A model generated the notes under the pieces. It was not told where the DNA came from and did not search any database. It saw nothing but the letters and a program-made list of their open reading frames with translations. DNA of 64,000 bases from Martelella sp. HB161492. Lineage in GTDB: Bacteria; Pseudomonadota; Alphaproteobacteria; Rhizobiales; Rhizobiaceae. Below, one piece after another: positions 25,213 to 34,190 of the stretch (the stretch's first letter is position 1; every line of letters starts with the position of its first letter). The DNA is taken from contig NZ_JAATVV010000013.1 of the NCBI RefSeq assembly GCF_013184775.1, positions 1-64,000 of the forward strand. The letters run 5' to 3'. The position numbers were made by a program, and so were the translations under genes.

Positions 25213-26190
25213 TCAGCGATGATGGCAGGCAACGCGATGTTCCGCCGCTTCCCGGCGCGTCAGTGGCGGATCATCGGTCCGGCAGAGGTCGGTCGCCAGC
25301 GGACAGCGTTTATGGAAGGCGCAGCCCGAAGGCCGGTTGGTGGCGCTTGGAATATCATCGCTGGAGGTTGAGAAGGCGTGCCGATGGCGCGGGTCGAGCG
25401 ATGGCGCCGAGCGCATCAGCAGTTCGGTATAGGGATGGAGCGGCTTTTCGAACAATTGCGTTTTCTCACCGATCTCGACGATGCGGCCGAGATACATCAC
25501 TGCCACACGTGTGGAGATATGCTCGACAACACCGAGATCGTGCGAAACCGAAAGATAGGAAATGCCGAGATCACGCTGCAGGTCCATCAGAAGATTGAGG
25601 ATCTGTGCCTGAACCGAAACATCGAGTGCGGAGACCGGTTCATCGCAGACGATGACATCGGGTTTCAGCGCCAGAGCGCGGGCGATGCCGATGCGCTGGC
25701 GCTGGCCGCCAGAAAACTGATGGGCGTAATTATCGGCCTGATCGGGTCTGAGGCCGACGCGCTGCATCAGCTCGGCAACCGCTTGCTCGCGCTCCGCCGG
25801 CGTGCCGATATGGTGGACATCAAGCGGTGCGCGGATGATGTCGCGCACCTTGTGGCGTGGATTGAGCGATGAAAAAGGATCCTGAAAGACGATCTGCATC
25901 CGCCGGCGATACTGCTTGACGGCAGCACGCCTGAAACCCTCGATCTCCTTGCCCTCGAAGCGGACCCTGCCGCCGGTCGGCTTGACGAGGCCCATCAGCG
26001 CCAGGCCGGTGGTCGACTTGCCGCAGCCCGATTCGCCGACAAGGCTCAGCGTTTCGCCACGCTTGAGCGTGAAGGAAACGCCGTCGACTGCCTTCACTGC
26101 GCCGACCTGCCGCTTGAACACGCCAGCGCGGATGGGGAAATGCACTTCCAGGTCCTGAACCTCGAGCAGGGGGGCTTCATCATGCGGCAT
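25213..26190 (-). CDS. peptide ABC transporter ATP-binding protein, OppF/DppF type
   Basis: A 325-residue ABC ATPase: Walker A GESGCGKS, signature [15 protein letters not shown], Walker [13 protein letters not shown] and the C-terminal oligopeptide-transporter extension with HPYTELLM and a cysteine cluster ([14 protein letters not shown]). It energises import through the DppB/DppC permeases at 28.3-30.1 kb. The ATG at 26190 has GGGAG seven bases upstream and overlaps the DppD-like gene by 11 bp. The ATG at 26196 is an alternative. The frame to 26475 is antisense-type noise over that gene. Confidence 0.9.
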   Translation of the reverse strand: MPHDEAPLLEVQDLEVHFPIRAGVFKRQVGAVKAVDGVSFTLKRGETLSLVGESGCGKSTTGLALMGLVKPTGGRVRFEGKEIEGFRRAAVKQYRRRMQIVFQDPFSSLNPRHKVRDIIRAPLDVHHIGTPAEREQAVAELMQRVGLRPDQADNYAHQFSGGQRQRIGIARALALKPDVIVCDEPVSALDVSVQAQILNLLMDLQRDLGISYLSVSHDLGVVEHISTRVAVMYLGRIVEIGEKTQLFEKPLHPYTELLMRSAPSLDPRHRHAFSTSSDDIPSATNRPSGCAFHKRCPLATDLCRTDDPPLTRREAAEHRVACHHR

Positions 26191-27181
26191 TGTCATGCTC
26201 CCAGCAGGCGGCCCAGTGGCCGGGGGTCTTTTCTTCAAAGGGCGGGCGTTCTTCAAGGCAGCGCTTCGAGGCACCCGGACAGCGCGGCGCAAAGGCACAG
26301 CCTTTCGGCAGATCGAAGAGCGGCGGCACGGTCCCGGGAATATCGGTGAGCCGTCCATCCTCGCGCTCAATGGTGGTGGCACGCGGCATGGCGCCGAGCA
26401 GCCCGCGCGTATAGGGGTGAAGCGGGCGGTCGAAGAGATCGTAAACGCTCGCCTCCTCGACCCGGCGGCCGGCATACATGACGATCACCTTGTCGGCGAC
26501 TTCGGCGACGACGCCGAGATCATGGGTAATCAGGATCTGGGCCGTGCCGAGGCGCTTCTGCAATTCGGAGATCAGCCCGAGGATCTGGGCCTGGATGGTG
26601 ACGTCAAGTGCCGTGGTCGGTTCGTCGGCGATGATGATCTTCGGGTCGCAGGCGACCGCAAGGGCGATCATGGCGCGCTGGCGCATGCCGCCGGACAGTT
26701 CGTGCGGATATTGTTTGGCCCGGCGTTCGGGATCCGGCATCTGCACCAGCTTGAGGACTTCGACAGCACGGGCAAGCGCTTGCCGGCGCGATGTCCGGCG
26801 GTGCTGCCGCACGGCTTCGACGATCTGTTCACCGATGGTCAGCACCGGGTTGAGCGCGGTGAGCGGCTCCTGGAAAATCATCGCGATCTGCTCGCCGCGC
26901 CAGTCTTCCACCTTGCGCTGCGGCAGCGACAGAAAATCGGTTCCATCGATCTCAATCCTACCGGATGTCACCCGGGCGGCTTCCGGCAGCAGCCGCATCA
27001 GCGAAAGGGCGGTCATGGATTTGCCGCAGCCACTCTCGCCGACGATGCAGAGCGTCTCGCCGGGCGCGACCGCCAGGTTCATGTCGGAGACAACCGGGAA
27101 GCTGCCGCGATCGCTGCGGATCTCGATATTGAGATCAACAACGCGGATCGCCGGTGCGGCCTCTGCTTTTGTCTGCATCAT
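26180..27181 (-). CDS. peptide ABC transporter ATP-binding protein, OppD/DppD type
   Basis: A 333-residue ABC ATPase: Walker [10 protein letters not shown], signature LSGGMRQRAMIALA, Walker B IIIADEPTTALD, and the HPYTRGLLGAMP segment with a C-terminal cysteine-rich extension (CAFAPRCPGASKRC). It forms the heterodimeric motor with the OppF-like protein encoded next, whose gene it overlaps by 11 bp. A 10-bp hairpin stands between it and the upstream deacylase gene. Confidence 0.9.
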   Translation of the reverse strand: MMQTKAEAAPAIRVVDLNIEIRSDRGSFPVVSDMNLAVAPGETLCIVGESGCGKSMTALSLMRLLPEAARVTSGRIEIDGTDFLSLPQRKVEDWRGEQIAMIFQEPLTALNPVLTIGEQIVEAVRQHRRTSRRQALARAVEVLKLVQMPDPERRAKQYPHELSGGMRQRAMIALAVACDPKIIIADEPTTALDVTIQAQILGLISELQKRLGTAQILITHDLGVVAEVADKVIVMYAGRRVEEASVYDLFDRPLHPYTRGLLGAMPRATTIEREDGRLTDIPGTVPPLFDLPKGCAFAPRCPGASKRCLEERPPFEEKTPGHWAACWEHDNAA

Positions 27182-27205
27182 CTGCGCTCCTGTTTCTCAA
27201 AGATG

Positions 27206-27240
27206 GCCGGCCACCCGTTTCGGGTCTGCAGGTGGCCGGC
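27206..27240 (-). terminator. hairpin between deacylase and DppD-type genes
   Basis: A perfect 10-bp inverted repeat (GCCGGCCACC / GGTGGCCGGC) with a 15-nt loop and no T run. It is more likely an attenuating or mRNA-stabilising hairpin than a full terminator. Confidence 0.45.
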
Positions 27241-27300
27241 GAACGGACCGGTTTGAGGCAGGTGAAAGGGGGAGCCTTCCTCACTGCGGTCCGAACTCTG

Positions 27301-28245
27301 TCAATCGGTTGATCCGTCGAGATTGCCGACCATGAACCCATAATCACCGGCCTCGACGAGGTTACGGGTCAGGTGCTGCATGATCATGATGCCGTTTTCA
27401 TAAGGGCTCCGGATTTCTTCCAGCACCTCGAAGGTGAAGGGGCTGACAACGCGGCCGAGCAGATCACCGCCCTTGATGAATTCACCATTGGCCGGGCAGA
27501 GCGGCTCCAGCCAGCCGCCGCGGGTCGGGCGGATGCCGGTGAGTTCGGTCACGACCGTCTGCTTCGGCGGGGCAACCGGTTCGCCTTCAATGGCACCGAG
27601 CGTCTTCAGCATGTTCAGGAGACCGTCGACGATGCGCTTGATATAGGGGCGCTGATCGACGATGCCGCCGCCAAGCTCGATCACGGCAACCGGGATATTG
27701 CGCTCCTGGACGGTGACTGCCGTCGTCGTGCCGCCAAAGACCGTGCCGCCCTTGCCCTTGGTCGGGCGGTAAAGCACGGTGGAGCCGAAGGAACGCGACA
27801 GTTCGTCATTGTTCCAGATATAGACATAGTCGACCGTCGGGCGATCCGTGCCGGAGTGAAGGTCGATATGAACGTCGATCTTGCGCAGGAATTCATTGGC
27901 GAAGCAGTAGGCAAGCTGCTGGCTGTAGGTGCCGGTCGGCGTGCCCGGAAACTGGCGGTTCAGGTCGTTCTCATCGTTCGGCGCGTAGCGATGGTTGACG
28001 GCAAAAGCATAGGGATTGACGACCGGCGCCAGCACGATCTTTCCCTTCAGCGGCAGATCCTTGATGATCCGGTAAAGTTCGAGGATGGCCTGCGAACCGG
28101 TGTTTTCATTGCCATGAATGGCAGCCGAAATGCCGATTGTCGGCCCGTCGGTCTCGCCGGTGATTTCATGCATCAAGAGCGCGGCTTCATTGCCATTGGC
28201 ATGATGGGTGAAAACCTTGCGGATCGGGGTAATGGATTTGACCAT
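27301..28245 (-). CDS. succinylglutamate desuccinylase/aspartoacylase family protein
   Basis: A 314-residue M14-fold zinc deacylase of the AstE/AspA family. The zinc motif HGNENTG (about 44-50) and the later His in HIDLHSGTD are present, with the substrate-arginine region DLNRQFPG. Members cleave N-acyl groups from amino acids (N-succinylglutamate, N-acetylaspartate) or other amides. Its position between the permease and ATPase genes of a peptide ABC transporter suggests it removes an acyl or amide cap from the imported compound. Confidence 0.87.
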   Translation of the reverse strand: MVKSITPIRKVFTHHANGNEAALLMHEITGETDGPTIGISAAIHGNENTGSQAILELYRIIKDLPLKGKIVLAPVVNPYAFAVNHRYAPNDENDLNRQFPGTPTGTYSQQLAYCFANEFLRKIDVHIDLHSGTDRPTVDYVYIWNNDELSRSFGSTVLYRPTKGKGGTVFGGTTTAVTVQERNIPVAVIELGGGIVDQRPYIKRIVDGLLNMLKTLGAIEGEPVAPPKQTVVTELTGIRPTRGGWLEPLCPANGEFIKGGDLLGRVVSPFTFEVLEEIRSPYENGIMIMQHLTRNLVEAGDYGFMVGNLDGSTD

Positions 28246-28271
28246 GTCTATGCAGTCCCTATTTCTAAATG

Positions 28272-29117
28272 TTATTTCGCCTTGCCGCCGCCGCGGGTGA
28301 GCTGGCGCGGATCAAGGATATCTCTGAGCCCGTCACCGAGCAGGTTGAAACCAAGCACGCTCACCATGATGGTGGCGCCGGCAATGATGGAAAGCCAAGG
28401 CTCATCGCGGATGAAGCGGGTGCCATAGGCAAGCGTCCAGCCCCAGGTCGGTGTCGGTGGTGGCAGGCCGAAGCCAAGGAAGCTGAGTGCGGATTCGGAG
28501 ATGATCGCTGTACCGACGCCAAGCGAGGCGAGCACGATGATCGGGCCCCAGGTGTTGGGGAGCAGCTCACGGAAGATGATGCGGGCAGGGCTGGCGCCGA
28601 TCGCCTTTGCGGCCTGAACATAATTCTGTTCGCGCAGCACCAGTGTCGCCGCCCGCACAACCCGGGCATATTCTGTCCAGTTCACCACGATGATGGCAAA
28701 GGCGATGTTGAGAATGCCGGGTCCCATCACGGCGACGATGGCAAGCGCCAGGATCAGCGGCGGAAAGCCGAGAAAGACATCGGTGATGCGCATCAGCACA
28801 TTATCGACCCAGCCACCGAAATAGCCGGATACAAGGCCGACAACGGTGCCGATGATCGCCGAGACGAGAACCGAAATCAGCGCGATCGACATCGACACAC
28901 GGGCACCGAAGACGAGGCGTGACCACAGATCCCGGCCGAAATTGTCCGTACCGAGAATATGACCGGCGCTTGGCCAGGCAAAGCGATGCATCATGTCCAT
29001 CTTCGCCACATCATAGGTGGCGATATAGGGCGCGAAGATCGCGGCCAGAACGATGGCGCCGGAGATCAGCGCACCGATGACGAGTGAGGTGTTGCGGAGA
29101 GCTTTTGGAACACGCAT
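28272..29117 (-). CDS. peptide ABC transporter permease, OppC/DppC type
   Basis: A 281-residue inner-membrane permease with a single N-terminal helix (SLVIGALISGAIVLAA), the GTDNFGRDLWSRLVFGAR segment typical of DppC, and five further membrane helices. The cytoplasmic EAA loop is visible around VQAAKAIGASPARIIFRELLPN. It pairs with the DppB-type permease encoded 5 nt upstream. Confidence 0.9.
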   Translation of the reverse strand: MRVPKALRNTSLVIGALISGAIVLAAIFAPYIATYDVAKMDMMHRFAWPSAGHILGTDNFGRDLWSRLVFGARVSMSIALISVLVSAIIGTVVGLVSGYFGGWVDNVLMRITDVFLGFPPLILALAIVAVMGPGILNIAFAIIVVNWTEYARVVRAATLVLREQNYVQAAKAIGASPARIIFRELLPNTWGPIIVLASLGVGTAIISESALSFLGFGLPPPTPTWGWTLAYGTRFIRDEPWLSIIAGATIMVSVLGFNLLGDGLRDILDPRQLTRGGGKAK

Positions 29118-29122
29118 GACCG

Positions 29123-30103
29123 TTACCCCAGCCTGATGCGCGGATCGACCGCGGCATAAAGAAGATCGACGATCAGATTGATCAGCGCGAACAGGATCGC
29201 GAAAGTCAGCACGATGCCCTGAATGAGCGGCAGGTCGCGTTGCGAGATCGCGGTGATGGTCAGCTGGCCAAGACCCGGCCAGGCAAAGATGCTTTCCGTC
29301 AGCACCGCGCCGCCGAGCAAGGCGCCGAAGCGCAGGCCGATGATCGACAGCACCGGCAGAAGCGCGTTTCGGAGCGCATGACGGATGACGACGCGCGGCC
29401 GGCGCAGGCCCTTGGCATAGGCGGTGCGGACGAAATCCTCGCGCATGACTTCGAGCATTGAGGCGCGCACCAGCCGCGAAATCACGGCAGCCGAATTGGC
29501 CGCCAGCGCCAGCGCCGGAAGGGCGATATGTTTCAGGGAATCGGTCAGCGGGGTCAGATTGCCGGTAAAGGCGTCACCAAGGGCCGGGACAATGCCCTCG
29601 CCACGGCCGACGGCCGGCAGCCAGCCGAGCTGTACGGCGAAGGCGAGCATCAGCAGCAGGCCGAGCCAGTAGACCGGCATCGACACGCCGAGCTGGGCAA
29701 ACAGCATGGCGAAGGTATCGATCCAGGACCCCTGGCGCATGGCGGCGAGCACGCCGAGCGTCATGCCGATGGCAACAGCGATCACGAGCGAGATAAAGGC
29801 CAGTTCCAGCGTGGCGGGCAGGCGGTCGGCAATGATCTTTGCCACCGGCTCGTTCTGGAAGATCGACATGCCCATATTGCCATGCAGAAGATCGCCGAAA
29901 TAGCCAAGCAGCCGCTGATACCAGGGCAGATCAAGGCCGAGTGCGGATCTGAGGCTGGCAATCGCTTCCGGGCTTGCCTCCTGACCGAGCAGAACGGCAG
30001 CCGGATCGCCGGGGATCAGGAGCAGGAGACAGAAGGTGACGATCACCGTGCCGATCGCCATCGGGATCAGCAGCAGGATGCGTCTTACGATATAGGCTAG
30101 CAT
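29123..30103 (-). CDS. peptide ABC transporter permease, OppB/DppB type
   Basis: A 326-residue permease with the DppB N-terminal pattern MLAYIVRRILLLIPM and six membrane segments. The EAA-like loop is in DFVRTAYAKGLRRPRVVIRHALRNALLP. It begins 36 nt after the M24 gene stop and forms the membrane channel together with the DppC-type protein. Confidence 0.9.
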   Translation of the reverse strand: MLAYIVRRILLLIPMAIGTVIVTFCLLLLIPGDPAAVLLGQEASPEAIASLRSALGLDLPWYQRLLGYFGDLLHGNMGMSIFQNEPVAKIIADRLPATLELAFISLVIAVAIGMTLGVLAAMRQGSWIDTFAMLFAQLGVSMPVYWLGLLLMLAFAVQLGWLPAVGRGEGIVPALGDAFTGNLTPLTDSLKHIALPALALAANSAAVISRLVRASMLEVMREDFVRTAYAKGLRRPRVVIRHALRNALLPVLSIIGLRFGALLGGAVLTESIFAWPGLGQLTITAISQRDLPLIQGIVLTFAILFALINLIVDLLYAAVDPRIRLG

Positions 30104-30139
30104 GGCTGCGCACCCCGCACCGCTCTTTCTCTGACGCGA

Positions 30140-31315
30140 TCAGGCAATGATGACCTCCTCGAATGCGCGCGGATAATGGGTCATGCTGTCGGGGCCATCC
30201 GGTGTCACCAGAACCGTGTCGGCGATGCGGTAGCCGGCAAAGCCGGGCACGAAGATGGCCGGTTCTGACGAGGTGATCATGCCGGGCTCGAGAATGGTCT
30301 CATCGCCGGCTTCCACCCATGGCGGCTCATGGAACATGACGCCCATGCCATGGCCGACCCGGTGCAGGAGATAGTCGCTCATGCCGGAGTTGCGGATATA
30401 GGCAAGCGCGCGATTGTCGGCGGAAGCGCAGGTGTGACCGGCGACAAGGCCGGCTGTGCCGAGGCGCTGCGCTTCAAAGGCGACGGCGTAATGTTCTTGC
30501 TGGGTCTTGGTCGGCTCGCCGATGAACAAAGTCCGTTCGCTTTCCGCTGCCCGACCGCCGACGCGGCAGCCGAGCGACAGGATGATGCTCTCGCCGCGTT
30601 TCACCGGATTGCCGGTCGGCATGCCGTGAGGAAAGGCCGAGCGCGCGCCGGAATAGACCAGCCCGCTGGCAAGGCCCTGCACCAGCATCACGCTTTCATG
30701 ATCTTCATGCATGATCTTCATCGCATGGCGCGAAACGTGGGATTCAATTTCGATCTCGCTTGGCAGCGAGCCGCCGGAGGCCATGGCTTCGGCGATCAGG
30801 GCGACGCCGGCCTTCACCATCTCATCGGAAATGCGGGCAGCCTCGCGGTGCAGCAGGATTTCTTCGGGATATTTCTTCAGCCGCATCTTCTGGACAATGT
30901 CCGTCGCGATCACCCGGTCTGCCTGAGGGAAGGCGGCCTTGATCGGGGCGATGCGTGCCAGCGAGATGCTGGCGGAATGGGCGATCGTGCCCTTCACATC
31001 GGCAAGGGCGCGGCCGAGGACGGCGGCCCAGGGATCGACGCCGGGGAACTCGAAATAGATGATTGGCTCGGCGGCGATGTTCTGATGCGCCGCATGGGCT
31101 TCCTCAAGCTTGGGGATCAGCAGGAAGGTGCGGTCTTTCGTGATGGCGAAGACCACCGGGCGCTCGGTCGTATAATGCGAAAAGCCGGTTGTGTAGATCA
31201 CATCGTCATTGGAATCGAGCAGCAGAAGATCGATCTCTGCCTCTGCCATTTTCGCCCGGATATCGGCATGCACTTTCGCATAGAAGTCCGGCCCGAGAAC
31301 CTGTTTGAAGGCCAT
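30140..31315 (-). CDS. M24 pita-bread-fold protein, creatinase/ectoine hydrolase-like
   Basis: A 391-residue M24-family protein with an N-terminal creatinase domain (1-150) and a C-terminal pita-bread domain. Three of the five metal ligands of true aminopeptidases are changed: the first Asp is S247 (IILSLG), the second is E258 (AESERTLF) and the last Glu is A365 (RIADTVLV). H322 (GHGMG) and E351 (SSEPAIF) remain. This is the pattern of metal-free members such as creatinase, and I recall DoeA ectoine hydrolase being similar, with LERTLF in the same place. A C-N hydrolase without metal is therefore more likely than an Xaa-Pro aminopeptidase. It sits between the binding-protein and permease genes of the ABC system. 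Confidence 0.83.
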   Translation of the reverse strand: MAFKQVLGPDFYAKVHADIRAKMAEAEIDLLLLDSNDDVIYTTGFSHYTTERPVVFAITKDRTFLLIPKLEEAHAAHQNIAAEPIIYFEFPGVDPWAAVLGRALADVKGTIAHSASISLARIAPIKAAFPQADRVIATDIVQKMRLKKYPEEILLHREAARISDEMVKAGVALIAEAMASGGSLPSEIEIESHVSRHAMKIMHEDHESVMLVQGLASGLVYSGARSAFPHGMPTGNPVKRGESIILSLGCRVGGRAAESERTLFIGEPTKTQQEHYAVAFEAQRLGTAGLVAGHTCASADNRALAYIRNSGMSDYLLHRVGHGMGVMFHEPPWVEAGDETILEPGMITSSEPAIFVPGFAGYRIADTVLVTPDGPDSMTHYPRAFEEVIIA

Positions 31316-31346
31316 GGTCTTTCACCCTGATTGAGGAAGGGGGGAG

Positions 31347-31369
31347 CCGGCCGGGACATGCCCGGCCGG
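31347..31369 (-). terminator. hairpin after the binding-protein gene
   Basis: A 9-bp perfect stem (CCGGCCGGG / CCCGGCCGG) with a 5-nt loop lies just below the binding-protein stop. There is no T run, so it probably stabilises the abundant binding-protein mRNA and lowers downstream expression. Confidence 0.5.
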
Positions 31370-31382
31370 TTATGATGTTGTT

Positions 31383-32921
31383 TTACTGGCCGATGCCGAT
31401 CAGACCACGGAAGGTGCCGCGCGGATTGGCGACGACCGGATAGGCGATGTCCTTGGAATAGAACAGCTGATAGCCCTGATCGGAGATGATGTAATAGGGC
31501 AGGTCCTTGGCAAGGATCGCCGCCGCCTTCTGATAGGCTTCGGTGCGGACGGATTGATCGAGGCTCGAGCGTCCCTCGTTCAGCAGCTTGTCAACCTCGG
31601 GGTTGGAATAGCCACCCCAGTTGGTCGAGCCATTGGTGGTCAGCTGCGCGTAGAGAAGGCGGTCAGGATCAACGATGTTGAGCCAGCCGAGCAATGCGAT
31701 CTGGTGTTCGCCCTTCTGGACATAATTGGTCGAGAAGGTCGGCCAGTCGGAAATGTTGACCTCGGCATCAATGCCGGCAGACTGGAAGACGGCCTGCAGA
31801 TATTCCACCGACTGAACGCGGTTCGGGTCTTCCGAATGGGTGGAAAGCGTGATCTTCAGCGGCTTGCCATCCTTGTCGAGAATGCCGTCGCCATTGGTGT
31901 CCTTCCAGCCGAGTTCGTTGAACTTGGCAACGGCGCCTTCAACATTAAAAGCCGGCTGCTTGATATCGGGGGAATAGGCCCAGGAGGTCGGCATCAGAAC
32001 CGAGGTCGCGACCGCATCAACACCCTGATAGATCTGGTTCACGATCGTATCCTGATCGACCAGCATGGCAAAGGCCTGGCGCATTTCCGGATCCGACAGC
32101 ATCGGGTCTGAAACGTTGAAGTTCAGATAGGTGACGCCAAGGCCAGGCATGATGGCATTGCCGAAACGGTCATCGCTTTCGAGCCGCTTGATATCCTGCG
32201 GTGACAGCGGCGACTGGATGGCATCAAGGTCACCGGCTTCCAGTGCCTGGGCGCGGGAGGTGTTGTCGGCAATGATCTGGATCTTGGCATCTGCGACCTT
32301 CGGCGCGGCGCCCCAGTAATTGTCGTTCTTTTCCAGTTCGATGTCACTGCCGCGGTTCCAGGCAACAAGCTTCATCGGCCCGGCGCCAAGCGGGTTTGTG
32401 GCAAGGTCACGGCCGCCTTCTGCCGCCGCCTTGGATACGATGCCCATGTCGAGATAGGACAGGAGCGGTGCATAGGGAGCCGAGAGCGTGAACTTGACCG
32501 TCTGCGGATCGACGGCCTCGACGGCGGAGATCGGCGTGTAGAGCGTGCGCTGCGGTGCATTGAAATCCGGATCAAGGATCGTCTGATAGGTATAGACGAC
32601 GTCATCGGCGGTCAGCGGCGAACCGTCGGAAAATGTCAGATCGGGACGCAGGTGAAAGATGATCGTGGTCGGATCCGGGCTCTCCCAGCTTGCTGCAAGC
32701 TCGGGCTTGGGTTCAAGCGAGGAGGAAAGATCGACAAGGCCCGAATAGATCAGGTTGGCGGTGCGCTGGGCGGTGGTGTCGCGGGTGAGACGCGGATCGA
32801 GTGTACCGGCATCGACATCGGTGCCGATGACGATGGTATCGGTTCCGGCGGCAAAGGTGCCATGGGCTGCACCAAGCGCCAGCGCCACCGCGAAAGTCGT
32901 GGAAAGCAGGAGTGATTTCAT
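31383..32921 (-). CDS. peptide ABC transporter substrate-binding protein (SBP_bac_5)
   Basis: A 512-residue periplasmic protein with a Sec signal peptide (MKSLLLSTTFAVALALG, cleavage near TFA-AG, about residue 24). The DppA/OppA family pattern is clear: TLDPRLTRD near the N-terminus, FHLRPDLTFSDGSPLTADDVVYTY, NPLGAGPMKL and the late TEAYQKAAAILAKDLPYY. It captures the substrate for the DppBCDF-like system encoded below. It is the first transport gene after the GntR regulator. Confidence 0.92.
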   Translation of the reverse strand: MKSLLLSTTFAVALALGAAHGTFAAGTDTIVIGTDVDAGTLDPRLTRDTTAQRTANLIYSGLVDLSSSLEPKPELAASWESPDPTTIIFHLRPDLTFSDGSPLTADDVVYTYQTILDPDFNAPQRTLYTPISAVEAVDPQTVKFTLSAPYAPLLSYLDMGIVSKAAAEGGRDLATNPLGAGPMKLVAWNRGSDIELEKNDNYWGAAPKVADAKIQIIADNTSRAQALEAGDLDAIQSPLSPQDIKRLESDDRFGNAIMPGLGVTYLNFNVSDPMLSDPEMRQAFAMLVDQDTIVNQIYQGVDAVATSVLMPTSWAYSPDIKQPAFNVEGAVAKFNELGWKDTNGDGILDKDGKPLKITLSTHSEDPNRVQSVEYLQAVFQSAGIDAEVNISDWPTFSTNYVQKGEHQIALLGWLNIVDPDRLLYAQLTTNGSTNWGGYSNPEVDKLLNEGRSSLDQSVRTEAYQKAAAILAKDLPYYIISDQGYQLFYSKDIAYPVVANPRGTFRGLIGIGQ

Positions 32922-32935
32922 CTGTGTCCCTCTGG

Positions 32936-33976
32936 TTAGGATCGAAGCGCCGAGGCGACCGCCTTCTCTTGCGGGCTGTGCGGCTCAGCGATTTCGGTTG
33001 ACATGTGCTGGCGCCGGAGCAGGGCAAGCTGGGGCGTCAGCACACTTTCGATATGCCCCGGATCCGGCGCATGCCGGTATTCGAAGCAGAAGGCGCCAGG
33101 GGCCGCGAGTGTCGCGACCTCGTCAGCGCCGGAGGCAAAGACCACGGCATCGCAACGGGCGAGTGTTTCCTTCAGGTCCGGTGCCGAAGACCAGGTCACT
33201 GCAATGTCCGAGACATGGGGCGCGAATTCGCGCACGCTCGGCCGCATGATCGCGATATATTCCTTGAAATGCGTGACTGCGGCGATATGGGCGCGCGGAT
33301 CGAGTCCGGCCAGATTCTGCCGTGTCTGTTGCGAAGGGATGAAGTGCAGTCCCAGAACATTGGCTTTTGGCGTATGGCTGCGCACTTCCGCTTCGCGATG
33401 CAGGAAGGTGAGCACGATATCGGCCTTCTCGCAGGCCTCGCGCCATTCCTGAGATTTGCCGAGCAGGTCCAGCGACACCAGACGCACATGATCCTGCGGC
33501 GCGAAGACCGGCTTCAACTCCTCGACGTAATCGCGGCCCGGGCCTTCGAAGATGCAGACGAAAATGATGTCGAGCGCGGCTTCCGCCTTTGGCAGGCGCG
33601 CCTGGGCATTGATCATCGACACCAGCGACATGGTCGACAGGCCAAAGCTTTCCGCCTTTTCGATCAGGTGGGCAATATCGTGCCTGAGCTCATCAATCGG
33701 CAGCGCGTCGCGGTTCTTGTGATGGGCGCCGAGAACGGAATAGGCGCCAAGGCCGGGGCGCATTTCCACCTGACCGGCGTCGCGAAGCTTCTTGTAAACC
33801 TCCGCCACGGTCATGGGTGCGATGCCGAGGTCGTTGGCGAGCTGGCGCACCGAGGGCAGCTTGGTGCCGTGCGGAATATTCCCGAAAGCAAGCGTATAGC
33901 TCATCAGCCCATGCAATTGCGTTCCCACCGGCACGGGGAGCGACTTGTCGATACTGGACGCTTCGATCGAGAACAT
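32936..33976 (-). CDS. GntR-family transcriptional regulator with a large effector domain
   Basis: A 346-residue regulator. Residues 20-90 form the GntR winged helix (KLPSVRQLANDLGIAPMTVAEVYKKLRDAGQVEMRPG). The remaining 250 residues alternate beta strands and helices (ALDIIFVCIFEG, DIVLTFLH, ANVLGLHF, IAAVTHFK, DAVVFASG) like a two-lobed ligand-binding domain; I could not match it to FCD or UTRA. It lies 14 nt upstream of the binding-protein gene and is divergent from the aldo/keto reductase, so it very likely controls both directions from the 214-bp AT-rich gap at 33977-34190. Confidence 0.85.
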   Translation of the reverse strand: MFSIEASSIDKSLPVPVGTQLHGLMSYTLAFGNIPHGTKLPSVRQLANDLGIAPMTVAEVYKKLRDAGQVEMRPGLGAYSVLGAHHKNRDALPIDELRHDIAHLIEKAESFGLSTMSLVSMINAQARLPKAEAALDIIFVCIFEGPGRDYVEELKPVFAPQDHVRLVSLDLLGKSQEWREACEKADIVLTFLHREAEVRSHTPKANVLGLHFIPSQQTRQNLAGLDPRAHIAAVTHFKEYIAIMRPSVREFAPHVSDIAVTWSSAPDLKETLARCDAVVFASGADEVATLAAPGAFCFEYRHAPDPGHIESVLTPQLALLRRQHMSTEIAEPHSPQEKAVASALRS

Positions 33977-34190
33977 GTGTTCTTTCCAATTGATACACCC
34001 TCAGCCTAGCAAGCATTTTGCAATTGGCAAGAGGGGGTGCCTATTTTTTGAATACAAATTGCATACGCGCTAATTTTGTGCATTCATGCTATCCGTACGC
34101 CCCGAATGGTGATCAAAGCTGACGGAACTCAGTTTCTGCGGTGACGAAACGCCTTTCGATACAGATTGCTGAACAGGAAGTAGTGTACTA

